Below are positions 1 through 5,527 of a DNA stretch of 6,054 bases, piece by piece. Below the pieces are notes generated by a model. That model saw nothing but the letters and a program-made list of their open reading frames with translations, was not told the origin of the DNA and ran no database searches. Source of the DNA: Limisphaerales bacterium (GTDB lineage Bacteria; Verrucomicrobiota; Verrucomicrobiia; Limisphaerales; UBA11358); the NCBI GenBank assembly GCA_027451565.1, contig DAIDJC010000197.1:1-6054 (forward strand), given 5' to 3'. The first letter of the stretch is position 1; each line of letters begins with the position of its first letter. Made by a program: the position numbers and the translations under genes.

Positions 1-146
1 ATGTTGCTCTTGCACCGGGGACGAATCCCCCGTTTGCTGGAACGACTATGAATACCACCACCACGAAAACCATCGGATTCGATCTGCATAAACCCGCAGA
101 TTGCCCCGGATACCCTTCCGCCGGTTTTTAAAAAGTCCGTTTTCAT
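1..146 (-). CDS. 5' part of an unidentified protein gene, coupled to the prepilin gene
   Basis: The start codon at 146-144 overlaps the stop of the upstream prepilin gene as ATGA, and the frame stays open for 48 codons to the window edge. The visible N-terminus starts MKTDFLKTGG, is rich in Lys, Arg and Gly, and shows no hydrophobic segment before it is cut off. A second in-frame ATG at 89-87 starts MQIESD, resembling the MQIISS start of the neighbouring prepilin, and could be the true start. Because prepilin genes often come in clusters, a second pseudopilin whose hydrophobic helix lies beyond the edge is possible, but no FTLVE-type motif is visible, so this is inference. The frame is real mainly on the strength of the ATGA overlap and the absence of stops. 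Confidence 0.5.
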   Translation of the reverse strand, partial: MKTDFLKTGGRVSGAICGFMQIESDGFRGGGIHSRSSKRGIRPRCKSN

Positions 147-637
147 TGGGTTGCCGTCCTTATCAATATCGCCGTGTTGGTGTAAGACTGGCCCGTCAGG
201 TAAAACCGCCAGACTGCATCCGACCTTATCTGGCGCACATACGGATTCGAGGAAATGTCGGTGACATAAATGTAATTGGTCACGTAGAAATAAAAATCAC
301 TTGATCCAGGCATTCCCTTTGATGGCACATCCAAAATGTAGTTCGTCCCTGCAAAAACCTCGTTGGTGGGAGGAAGTTCATCATAGGCCCCGGGATAACC
401 GTAGGTCATGGGATAGCCATGTGGATTCCAGTTGGCCGCGCGGGCTTGCTCGGCTCCTTGCAGCGCGTAGGATTGGGCAGCCAGCGAAATGGCCGAGTAC
501 TGAACCATCCGGTTGGCCTGCACGTACCCGTAGATGATTCCGCTGGAAACCAACCCCAGCACCATCATGGAAACCATGAGCTCAACCAGCGTGAAGGCTA
601 TTTTAACCCGGTCCGGCCTCGATGAAATGATTTGCAT
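143..637 (-). CDS. Prepilin-type N-terminal cleavage/methylation domain protein (pseudopilin-like)
   Basis: This 164-residue protein carries the type IV prepilin/pseudopilin signature: a short basic leader of 14 residues ending KIA, then FTLVELMVSMMVLGLV, with the conserved Glu at +5 (Glu19) and a hydrophobic helix to about residue 38. In this family a prepilin peptidase removes the leader at the inner membrane and the helix packs into a pilus or a type II secretion pseudopilus. The residue before the cut is Ala14 rather than the usual Gly. The rest, from about residue 60, is rich in Tyr, Asn, Pro and Gly, as expected for a surface-exposed globular head, and matches no specific pilin I recognise. 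No clear Shine-Dalgarno or promoter is seen upstream. The stop overlaps the next start as ATGA. A minor pilin (PilV/GspI-like) role is possible but not shown. Confidence 0.85.
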   Translation of the reverse strand: MQIISSRPDRVKIAFTLVELMVSMMVLGLVSSGIIYGYVQANRMVQYSAISLAAQSYALQGAEQARAANWNPHGYPMTYGYPGAYDELPPTNEVFAGTNYILDVPSKGMPGSSDFYFYVTNYIYVTDISSNPYVRQIRSDAVWRFYLTGQSYTNTAILIRTATQ

Positions 638-754
638 GGATTCAGGTAAACAATCCTGATGAAGTCAATTGAGCAAACCTCATGCCAAGCCGTAAAAACC
701 ACGATTCAACCTTAAATTGAAACACGTGTCCAGATGTGAGGCATCGCTGTCCAG

Positions 755-1408
755 CTATGATTTGTCTTTGGGAGTGCGGGCGGGTGCCGCCTTCACAAAA
801 GAAGTTTCCCGGAGGTAAATGGGAACCAATGGCTCGCAGACTGGCGGAGATTCCGCCAATCGGTTCCGGGCAACCTCGGCCAGGGATTTGGCTGTGGGAT
901 GAATTTGATGGAGAGGCGAGGTTTCATCCGGTCCCACGAGGATGGCATTTCGTTGACGCAGCGCCGCCACTTCCTCCGCAGTGGCAATCCGGAGCGGGGA
1001 AACCTCATGGCATCGGCCATGGGTGATGTGCCAGTGGCCCAGGTGAAATTCTCCTCGTTGAGCATTGATGACGGGATGAATGGGGCCGGTCAATGACCGG
1101 GTCATGGCCTCATGGGCCATGGCATCCACGCTGGAGATGCCCAGAAGGGGAGTTTGTCGGGCCAGGTTCCATCCCTGGGCCGTGGCGATGGCCGCGCGGA
1201 TGCCGGTATAGGACCCCGGCCCCAGTCCGACGACAATCCACTGGACGTCTTCCAGTCTGATTTGAGCCTCTTCAAGCGCCTGCCGGATCAGGGCCAGCGC
1301 TGAGGTGGCGCGTCCGCCAGCGACGGTGTGCGCCTCCACCACACATCCCTCTTTGGATAGGGCCGCGCTCCGGCGGTTGGAGGAAAATTCAAGGGCCAGG
1401 ATTTTCAT
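755..1408 (-). CDS. tsaB: TsaB, tRNA threonylcarbamoyladenosine (t6A) biosynthesis partner protein
   Basis: TsaB is the inactive ASKHA-fold partner of TsaD. With TsaE it forms the cytoplasmic complex that moves the threonylcarbamoyl group onto A37 of ANN-decoding tRNAs. The 217-residue protein begins MKILALEFSSN, the first strand of the fold. It carries GLGPGSYTGIR at 61-71, matching the family's GPGSFTGLR dimer-interface motif, NAQRGE at 115-120 and the C-terminal PIYLRE at 196-201. The frame extends 12 codons further upstream, but the start at 1408 matches the family N-terminus and is preferred. It overlaps the end of tsaE by 20 nt, so the two partner proteins are probably translationally coupled. 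Length is normal to slightly short for the family. TsaD and TsaC are not in the window. Confidence 0.93.
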   Translation of the reverse strand: MKILALEFSSNRRSAALSKEGCVVEAHTVAGGRATSALALIRQALEEAQIRLEDVQWIVVGLGPGSYTGIRAAIATAQGWNLARQTPLLGISSVDAMAHEAMTRSLTGPIHPVINAQRGEFHLGHWHITHGRCHEVSPLRIATAEEVAALRQRNAILVGPDETSPLHQIHPTAKSLAEVARNRLAESPPVCEPLVPIYLRETSFVKAAPARTPKDKS

Positions 1409-1814
1409 GCGTGATGCTTCGGCGATCCCCATCCAAAAATTCAAATCTCACATGCAAAAGGCCGGGCGGCGGCGTCAGCGCCAGGCTCATTCGTTCTGCC
1501 CATTCAATCACCGCTATCCCGTCCGGCACCAGGTAATCCTCTATCCCGGCAGACCATACCTGCTCCGGGGTTTCGAGACGGTAAAGGTCCAGGTGGAAAA
1601 GCCGCAATCGTCCGCCGGCGTATTCGTTGATTAGTGTGAAGGTGGGGGAATGAACGCGTGCGGGCGAGCCCAGGCCGCGTGCAACCCCGCGCACCCAGTG
1701 AGTTTTGCCCGCGCCAAGGTCCCCGTGCAGCGCCACCACCTGGCCATGCCGGGCTGTGCGCGCCCATTCAGCGCCCAGTTCCTCAGTCTCAGCCGGGCTG
1801 TTTGAAATGTTCAT
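1389..1814 (-). CDS. tsaE: TsaE, t6A biosynthesis ATPase
   Basis: TsaE is a small P-loop ATPase that binds the TsaB-TsaD pair and is needed for multiple rounds of tRNA t6A37 synthesis. The 141-residue protein has Walker A GDLGAGKT at 31-38, the SPTFTLINEY segment at 56-65, HLDLYRL at 74-80 with the acidic residue of the family, and IEWAER at 103-108 as the Walker B-like region. All are in family order at family length. Its start lies inside thiL, with a 26-nt overlap, and its end overlaps tsaB by 20 nt, so ThiL, TsaE and TsaB form a tightly nested cluster. The region just before the start contains AAGGG only about two bases from the ATG, which is too close for a good ribosome site and suggests re-initiation after thiL. 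Confidence 0.95.
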   Translation of the reverse strand: MNISNSPAETEELGAEWARTARHGQVVALHGDLGAGKTHWVRGVARGLGSPARVHSPTFTLINEYAGGRLRLFHLDLYRLETPEQVWSAGIEDYLVPDGIAVIEWAERMSLALTPPPGLLHVRFEFLDGDRRSITHENPGP

Positions 1815-2751
1815 AGCCCTTGCTTTTTAAAGTGTGAAATCCTGATTTATCCCTCAGCACGATTCCCTCCCCGCGCCGCATCCGGCCTATGCAGCTTAAT
1901 TTCAGCTCTGGAAATTTCATTTTCCAGGCGTCCATCAAGTCCACGGTCCTTCCCGGCGCCACTGTAAAGAGCAGCTCAAAATCCTCACCGTCCGATAGCG
2001 CCGCGTCCAGGGCGGTTTTGTTGCCGGCACCATTTTGCGCCCTTTCCCGCGCTCTTTCCCGCGCGGCTTTCGAAACGGGCACCGCTGTCTTGAGAATCTC
2101 CGCGCCCAGGCCGTTGGCGGCCAGCATGTGCCGCAAATCCCCGGCCAGTCCGTCGCTGAGGTCCATCATGGCCGTGGGCTTGAAGTGCTCCGCCAACCAC
2201 GCCGCCTCCTTCAGGCGCGGTTCAAAATCCAGATGTTTCCCGGACAGGGACCCGCCCAGTTCGCCGGTCACAAAAAGGGCGTCTCCAGCCCGCGCGCCGC
2301 TGCGGAGAATGCAACTTTTTTTGGGCGCTTTTCCCAGGACGGAAATGGACAGCAGCAGCCGGTCCGGGTTGGTGGTGGTTTCCCCGCCGGCCACCGCCAC
2401 GTCGTAGCGGGTCGCAAGCGCGTTCAACCCGGAGTAAATCCCAATCACACGTTCGGGGTCAAATCCCGGTGGCAGCGCCAGCGTTACCAGGGCGGCGACA
2501 GGCGTCCCGGCCATCGCTGCCACGTCGCTCAGGGCCCTTGCCAAAGCCTTGTGACCAACCGCCGCCGGCGGGGTTTCCGGCGTGAAATGAATGCCCTCCA
2601 CCACCGCGTCGGTCTTGAAAAGCAGCCATTCCTCCGCCAGCCCCAAGTCCAGCACCGCGCAATCGTCCCCGGCGCCGGCAACGACCCGGCTGTTGCCATG
2701 CAGCATCGGGATCAGGCGCTCGATCAATTTAAATTCGTCCAGGCTGTTCAT
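1789..2751 (-). CDS. thiL: Thiamine-monophosphate kinase (thiamine-phosphate kinase)
   Basis: ThiL phosphorylates thiamine monophosphate with ATP to give thiamine diphosphate, the last step of cofactor synthesis, in the cytoplasm. The 320-residue protein shows the PurM/ThiL-fold motifs in order: LDEFKLIERL at 4-13, the Mg-ATP loop GAGDDCAVL at 26-34, KTDAVVEGIHF at 46-56, and then ALSDVAAMAGTP, GELGGSLSGK, MMDLSDGLAGDL and the late DGEDFELLF. Each acidic metal-binding cluster is present, so it looks functional. The frame extends six codons upstream, but ATG at 2751 is chosen because it overlaps the protease stop as ATGA and gives the standard N-terminus. The 3' end overlaps tsaE by 26 nt. No other thiamine genes and no TPP riboswitch are visible here. 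Confidence 0.95.
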   Translation of the reverse strand: MNSLDEFKLIERLIPMLHGNSRVVAGAGDDCAVLDLGLAEEWLLFKTDAVVEGIHFTPETPPAAVGHKALARALSDVAAMAGTPVAALVTLALPPGFDPERVIGIYSGLNALATRYDVAVAGGETTTNPDRLLLSISVLGKAPKKSCILRSGARAGDALFVTGELGGSLSGKHLDFEPRLKEAAWLAEHFKPTAMMDLSDGLAGDLRHMLAANGLGAEILKTAVPVSKAARERARERAQNGAGNKTALDAALSDGEDFELLFTVAPGRTVDLMDAWKMKFPELKLSCIGRMRRGEGIVLRDKSGFHTLKSKGYEHFKQPG

Positions 2752-3479
2752 GTCGCGCTGTAATACCACTTGGCCGCCAGGAGGAGCAGCAGGTTGGCGG
2801 CATTAAACGAGGCGTGCAGCAGTATGGGAGCCGCCAGGCAGGTCGTCTTTTCATACAACCAGGTCAGGACAAGGGCCAGGACGAAAAGTGGGATGAAAAT
2901 GGCCGCATCAAAATGAATGAGTGCAAACAGAAAACTGACCCCCAGCCACGCCGTGGCTTTCCAGCCCCGATCCCGCGCCAGCGGATAAAGCACTGCGCGG
3001 AATAGGAACTCTTCAGCAACAGGGGCAATGACCACCGCAAAAAAAACAAAATAAACCAGTTCCGCCGGCGATTGGGTGGTCAGAAGCAGGTCCACCGCCC
3101 GTTGATTGTGAGGTGTCAGGCCTATTTTAGTGAGCGCCATGCCGGATACGTATTGCAGGGGCAGCGCCACCATCAGCACGACGGGCAGGCAACCCAGCGC
3201 CAGCAGCAAACCCATGCCCAAACCCGGCTTCCCAAAGCCCAGCAAATCAACCCACCGCATACGGTGCATTTTCAAAAATAAAAACATCCAAATCCATGTC
3301 ATTCCTTGCAGGCTCAAGGTGCCCAGCAAAAGGTTGCCAAAGCTGTCCGGGGTTTGGAAAAAGCGGATATGGCCGCCCTGCAAGAGTCCCTCCGCGAGGC
3401 TCGCCAGGCAAAACCCGGCCAGCAACGCTGCCACCAGCATCATCACCAGCTCCGGTTGCCATGTTTGCCTCGAATCCAT
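2748..3479 (-). CDS. CPBP family intramembrane glutamic endopeptidase
   Basis: This 243-residue, strongly hydrophobic protein belongs to the CPBP (Rce1/CAAX-like, Abi) family of membrane proteases. The active-site motifs are all present: EEFLFR at 156-161 (EExxxR), FALIHF at 185-190 with His189, and HASFN at 222-226 carrying His and Asn. Hydrophobic segments near 11-30, 45-70, 85-108, 140-154, 175-188, 192-208 and 215-236 indicate a multi-pass inner-membrane protein. The frame also allows a TTG start two codons earlier at 3485; ATG at 3479 is preferred. Neither has a clear Shine-Dalgarno. It is the first gene of the minus-strand block and its stop overlaps thiL as ATGA. Bacterial members have been linked to processing of peptides or membrane proteins, but the substrate here cannot be inferred and nothing ties it to thiamine or t6A. 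Confidence 0.92.
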   Translation of the reverse strand: MDSRQTWQPELVMMLVAALLAGFCLASLAEGLLQGGHIRFFQTPDSFGNLLLGTLSLQGMTWIWMFLFLKMHRMRWVDLLGFGKPGLGMGLLLALGCLPVVLMVALPLQYVSGMALTKIGLTPHNQRAVDLLLTTQSPAELVYFVFFAVVIAPVAEEFLFRAVLYPLARDRGWKATAWLGVSFLFALIHFDAAIFIPLFVLALVLTWLYEKTTCLAAPILLHASFNAANLLLLLAAKWYYSAT

Positions 3480-3570
3480 CCCCAAACTTTAGCCCAGCCT
3501 CGCCATGGAGACGATGAAAAAACCACCGGAACGGAACGCAAGTCCGACAAGACAACAAAATGCACGAGGC

Positions 3571-3613
3571 AAAAAACGATTGATTGGGGGTCGTATCCGG
3601 GGCAATCAATCGT
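3571..3613 (-). terminator. Intrinsic terminator or attenuator, minus strand
   Basis: An 11-bp perfect inverted repeat (arms 3576-3586 and 3603-3613, ACGATTGATTG and its complement) encloses a 16-nt loop rich in C on the minus strand. It is followed on that strand by six T residues (3576-3571). This is the layout of a Rho-independent terminator for transcripts coming from above 3613. On the plus strand no T-run follows, so it is directional. It sits 92 bp before the protease start and downstream of a candidate promoter, so it could end a small RNA or act as a leader attenuator. The stem is only moderately GC-rich. Confidence 0.6.
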
Positions 3614-3811
3614 GGTGCGCCGCGCGGGGCCAGAGCGCAGAAGCAATCTGACAAGCCCGGGGACGCTCGGCTGCAACCGGCACGGGGAAGTTTTCAAGCT
3701 CACCCCGACTGCAAACAGAACGCCAACCTTAAAAGCAGAATTCAGACACCGGGGCGAGAAGGTGTTGTAACTCGCTCCGCCGCCCCGCCAAACTGTCATG
3801 ATAGAGCTTGC
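3571..3811 (-). ncRNA. Candidate small RNA or structured mRNA leader (about 240 nt)
   Basis: A promoter-like element ends at 3817 and a terminator ends at 3571, giving a predicted minus-strand transcript of about 240 nt with no convincing protein gene. Potential pairing includes a near-perfect 8-bp hairpin (3751-3758 with 3771-3778, one A-C mismatch on this strand), CGGGG/CCCCG around 3683-3707, GTCAGA/TCTGGC around 3626-3649, and a 7-bp pairing of the 5' end (3804-3810) with 3695-3701. No conserved element of RNase P RNA, tmRNA, SRP RNA or the TPP riboswitch was found. It may be an independent sRNA, or the leader of the protease-thiL operon with transcription continuing when the terminator is bypassed. 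A short frame MDGKLYHDS (29 codons from 3818) begins inside the -10 box, so it is unlikely to be expressed from this promoter. Confidence 0.35.
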
Positions 3812-3816
3812 CGTCC

Positions 3817-3844
3817 ATATTAAAAATACCGTACTATGGGTCAA
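3817..3844 (-). promoter_or_regulatory. Candidate sigma70-type promoter, minus strand
   Basis: On the minus strand TTGACC (3844-3839) is followed by a 16-nt spacer and TAATAT (3822-3817). The -35 matches the consensus at five of six positions and the -10 at four, within an AT-rich stretch. Transcription would begin near 3810. It is the best promoter candidate for the protease-thiL-tsaE-tsaB operon, since nothing comparable is seen between the terminator at 3571 and the protease start. Confidence 0.5.
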
Positions 3845-3966
3845 CGCTGGCTTGTTCAGCGGGCTTTAGACTTTTGGAAACAAACGCGATTTGACATCTG
3901 GTTACAGTTTGGCACAAGGCGGGGTCTTCCCAAGGCATGCTGTAAATCGTTTGTTTCAAGCATTTT

Positions 3967-4042
<76 letters not shown>

Positions 4043-4046
4043 CTTC

Positions 4047-4086
4047 AAAACCCGCGGTTTCATTGGGAAATCGCGGGTTTTGCTTT
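4047..4086 (+). terminator. Intrinsic terminator of the tRNA-Lys gene
   Basis: A 15-bp stem (4047-4061 with 4067-4081, one G-T wobble) closes a 5-nt loop ATTGG. The core is CCCGCG/CGCGGG, flanked by A4 and T4, and the right arm runs into a T-rich tail (TTTTGCTTT). It starts only four bases after the CCA end, so it should terminate the tRNA transcript and shield the ars promoter 170 bp further on. The A4/T4 flanks could let it work in both directions. Confidence 0.88.
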
Positions 4087-4255
4087 GGTTTCATTGAGTT
4101 TTTTCAATTGGTCAGTTCCTTGTGGGTGCCTTCCAAGCCAGTTTTAATCCCATATCTTCCCCTGTCTTTCGGTAATCAGCAGTTACATCCAAAGTGACAT
4201 CCGGGAGCGGGTTGCAGCAGGCATTTTTTCCACCACAAAATTCACTTCACGTGGC

Positions 4256-4284
4256 TTGACAAAAGATGGCCGTGGATTTAATAT
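4256..4284 (+). promoter_or_regulatory. Promoter of the ars operon
   Basis: A perfect -35 box TTGACA (4256-4261) is followed by an ideal 17-nt spacer and a -10 box TAATAT (4279-4284). Transcription should begin near 4291, giving a leader of only about 23 nt before the chosen arsR start. The -10 box overlaps the palindromic operator, so bound ArsR would block RNA polymerase. Confidence 0.85.
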
Positions 4285-4304
4285 TTCGATATATAACGAA
4301 ATAT
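4281..4304 (+). promoter_or_regulatory. ArsR operator palindrome
   Basis: An 8-bp perfect inverted repeat, ATATTTCG (4281-4288) and CGAAATAT (4297-4304), is separated by an 8-nt AT-only spacer. It covers the end of the -10 box and the predicted start of transcription. An imperfect or perfect palindrome of this size just upstream of arsR is the usual dimer binding site of ArsR/SmtB-family repressors, so autoregulation is the natural reading. Binding itself is inferred. Confidence 0.8.
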
Positions 4305-4313
4305 AAAAATAAT

Positions 4314-4679
4314 ATGCGCGCGCTCATGAGAATCACCAAGGCTCTGGCGGATGAAAACCGCGTGCGCATTCTCATGGCCTTGCGGGGCGGGGAATTGTGC
4401 GTGTGCCAGATCACCGAGCTTTTGGGTCTGAGCCCGTCCACCATTTCCAGTCATTTGGCCATTTTGTATCGGGCTGAAATGGTGGTTTCGCGCAAGAAAG
4501 GGCGCTGGATTTACTACCGCCTGGCGGAGGTGGACGGGCCTAAAGAGGCTGCTGGGGCCATGGATTGGGTGTGTGCGTGTGTGAAAAAAGATCCGCAGAT
4601 CATTGCGGACGCCGCCCAACTCAAGGTCGTGCTAAAGCAGGACGCCAGCGAACTATGCAAACGACAATGTCGCAAATGA
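4314..4679 (+). CDS. arsR: ArsR family arsenite-responsive transcriptional repressor
   Basis: This 121-residue winged-helix protein is the autorepressor of the operon. The segment ITKALADENRVRIL at 7-20 is the family's first conserved helix, the recognition region SPSTISSHLAIL spans 40-51, and the wing KKGRWIYYRL spans 61-70. The metal-sensing motif ELCVCQ puts Cys29 and Cys31 in the CVC arrangement of the classic As(III)/Sb(III)-binding ArsR. Extra cysteines (CAC at 87-89, and Cys115 and Cys119 near the end) may supply a third ligand. The frame opens at 4266, but that ATG lies upstream of the -10 box, so translation must begin at 4314 or at the next ATG, 4326. Neither has a Shine-Dalgarno sequence. 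The stop overlaps the arsC start as ATGA. Confidence 0.95.
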   Translation: MRALMRITKALADENRVRILMALRGGELCVCQITELLGLSPSTISSHLAILYRAEMVVSRKKGRWIYYRLAEVDGPKEAAGAMDWVCACVKKDPQIIADAAQLKVVLKQDASELCKRQCRK

Positions 4680-5113
4680 AACCCACAATACTCATTTTAT
4701 GCACCGGCAACTCCTGCCGCAGCCATCTGGCCGAAGGCATCCTGCGCGCTGTGGCGGGCGACATGCTCAACGTGCAAAGCGCCGGCTCGAAACCGGCGGG
4801 CTATGTGCATCCGTTGGGCATTCAGGTGATGAAGGAAATCGGAATTGATATATCCGGTCATTATTCCAAGCACATGAATGATTTCCTGAACCAGCCGGTG
4901 GAGACGGTCATCACGGTTTGCGGCAACGCGGATCAAGCGTGTCCGATTTTCCCTGGTCAGGTGAACCGCCATCATTGGGGCTTTTACGACCCGGCGCACG
5001 CCACCGGCACGGACGAAGAGAAGCTGGCGGTGTTCCGGCAGGTGCGGGACCAGATCAAAATGGTTTTTGAAGCCTACGCCGATGGTCGCCGCGACCAGAC
5101 GAAAGCAGCTTAA
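4676..5113 (+). CDS. arsC: Arsenate reductase, thioredoxin-coupled LMW-phosphatase type
   Basis: This 145-residue cytoplasmic enzyme reduces arsenate to arsenite so that it can be exported. It has the phosphatase-like loop CTGNSCRS with nucleophile Cys9 and Arg15, the Asp105-Pro106 pair of the acid loop, and CGNADQAC with Cys82 and Cys89. Cys9/Cys82/Cys89 match the catalytic and disulfide-shuttling triad of the Staphylococcus/Bacillus ArsC family, which is recycled by thioredoxin, so this copy should be fully competent. The start at 4676 is chosen because it overlaps the arsR stop as ATGA and places the P-loop near residue 9 as usual. In-frame ATGs at 4655 and 4667 are alternatives within arsR. 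The second ArsC-type gene follows six bases after its stop. Confidence 0.95.
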   Translation: MKPTILILCTGNSCRSHLAEGILRAVAGDMLNVQSAGSKPAGYVHPLGIQVMKEIGIDISGHYSKHMNDFLNQPVETVITVCGNADQACPIFPGQVNRHHWGFYDPAHATGTDEEKLAVFRQVRDQIKMVFEAYADGRRDQTKAA

Positions 5114-5119
5114 CGGTTT

Positions 5120-5527
5120 ATGTCCAAGCAAAACGTCCTGTTCCTTTGCACGCATAACGCCGCCCGCAGTCGGATGGCAGAGGCGTTCCTGCGCAAGCAC
5201 GGCGGGGAGCGGTTTGATGTGGCGAGCGCCGGGCTGGAACCAACGGCGGTTCACCCACTGACCGTGCGCGTCATGAACGAGGCAGGCCTGAACATCGCCG
5301 GTCAGCAGGCGAAGGGGCTGGATGCGTTTTTGGGCAAGACCACGGTGCAAATCGCCATCATTGTCTGCGAGTCGGCACAAAAGAACTACCCGCGCATTTT
5401 CCCGTTTGCCCGGCAACGCCTTTGCTGGCCGTTTGAAGACCCCGCTGCGGCCAACGGCGCGGAAGCGGACCAGTTGCAAGAATTCCGCGATGTGCGCGAC
5501 CAGTTTGAAGCGAAGATTCTCGAATGA
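5120..5527 (+). CDS. arsC: Second ArsC-family (LMW phosphatase-like) arsenate reductase
   Basis: A 135-residue protein of the same fold as the preceding gene product but clearly divergent from it. The active-site loop CTHNAARSRMAE has Cys10 and Arg16, and the acid loop is PFEDPA with Asp107-Pro108. The middle cysteine is kept (Cys83, in IVCESAQKNYP), but the residue equivalent to Cys89 of thioredoxin-coupled ArsC is Tyr90. An extra Cys102 lies just before WPFEDPA. The loss of the third cysteine suggests a different recycling route, for example a low-molecular-weight thiol, use of Cys102, or a phosphatase-like role. This is inference. Position within the ars operon supports an arsenate-related job. 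The upstream gap of six bases has no good Shine-Dalgarno, and its stop overlaps the arsD start as ATGA. Confidence 0.88.
   Translation: MSKQNVLFLCTHNAARSRMAEAFLRKHGGERFDVASAGLEPTAVHPLTVRVMNEAGLNIAGQQAKGLDAFLGKTTVQIAIIVCESAQKNYPRIFPFARQRLCWPFEDPAAANGAEADQLQEFRDVRDQFEAKILE

Larger units (their letters stand above)
3480..3966. other. 487-bp stretch without a recognisable protein gene
   Basis: This gap between the protease gene and the tRNA contains the candidate minus-strand promoter and terminator described separately. Open frames cross it on both strands: 3443-3844 on minus (133 codons), and 3306-3770 and 3584-3823 on plus. Their translations are rich in Arg, Pro and Ser, contain no recognisable domain, and two of them run into the protease gene in another frame, so I treat them as chance. 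A TTGACA at 3891-3896 on the plus strand could be a -35 box for the tRNA, but no good -10 follows it at 15-18 nt. Confidence 0.6.

Noticed and set aside
48..131. 27-codon plus-strand frame MNTTTTKTIGF
   Set aside because: It has no Shine-Dalgarno and lies opposite the better-supported ATGA-coupled minus-strand frame.
638..754. Promoter or terminator between tsaB and the prepilin gene
   Set aside because: TTGACT is present on the minus strand, but no good -10 box follows and no hairpin with a T-run is seen, so nothing is called in this 117-bp gap.
2035..2763. A 242-codon plus-strand open frame across thiL
   Set aside because: It is a shadow of thiL, whose motifs are complete on the other strand; the translation is rich in Arg, Gln and His without any domain.
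3571..3811. TPP riboswitch ahead of thiL
   Set aside because: The location is tempting, but the conserved CUGAGA and the ACCUGAU...GGAUAAUGCC core of the thi-box are absent.
3443..3844. 133-codon minus-strand frame as a real gene
   Set aside because: It runs through the terminator hairpin and into the protease gene in another frame, starts at the -35 box of the candidate promoter, and has no recognisable domain.
3891..3919. TTGACA as the tRNA-Lys promoter
   Set aside because: The -35 box is perfect, but positions 15-18 nt downstream (GCACAAGGC) bear no resemblance to TATAAT, so it is not called as a promoter.
3909..3925. TTGGCAC-like sigma54 promoter upstream of the tRNA
   Set aside because: The GGCAC half is present, but no TTGC follows at the required five-base spacing; the sequence there is GGGG.
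4697..5479. A 260-codon open frame on the minus strand opposite both arsC genes
   Set aside because: It is wholly antisense to two well-supported genes with intact catalytic motifs, has no recognisable domain, and is explained by the GC-rich third positions of the plus-strand genes.
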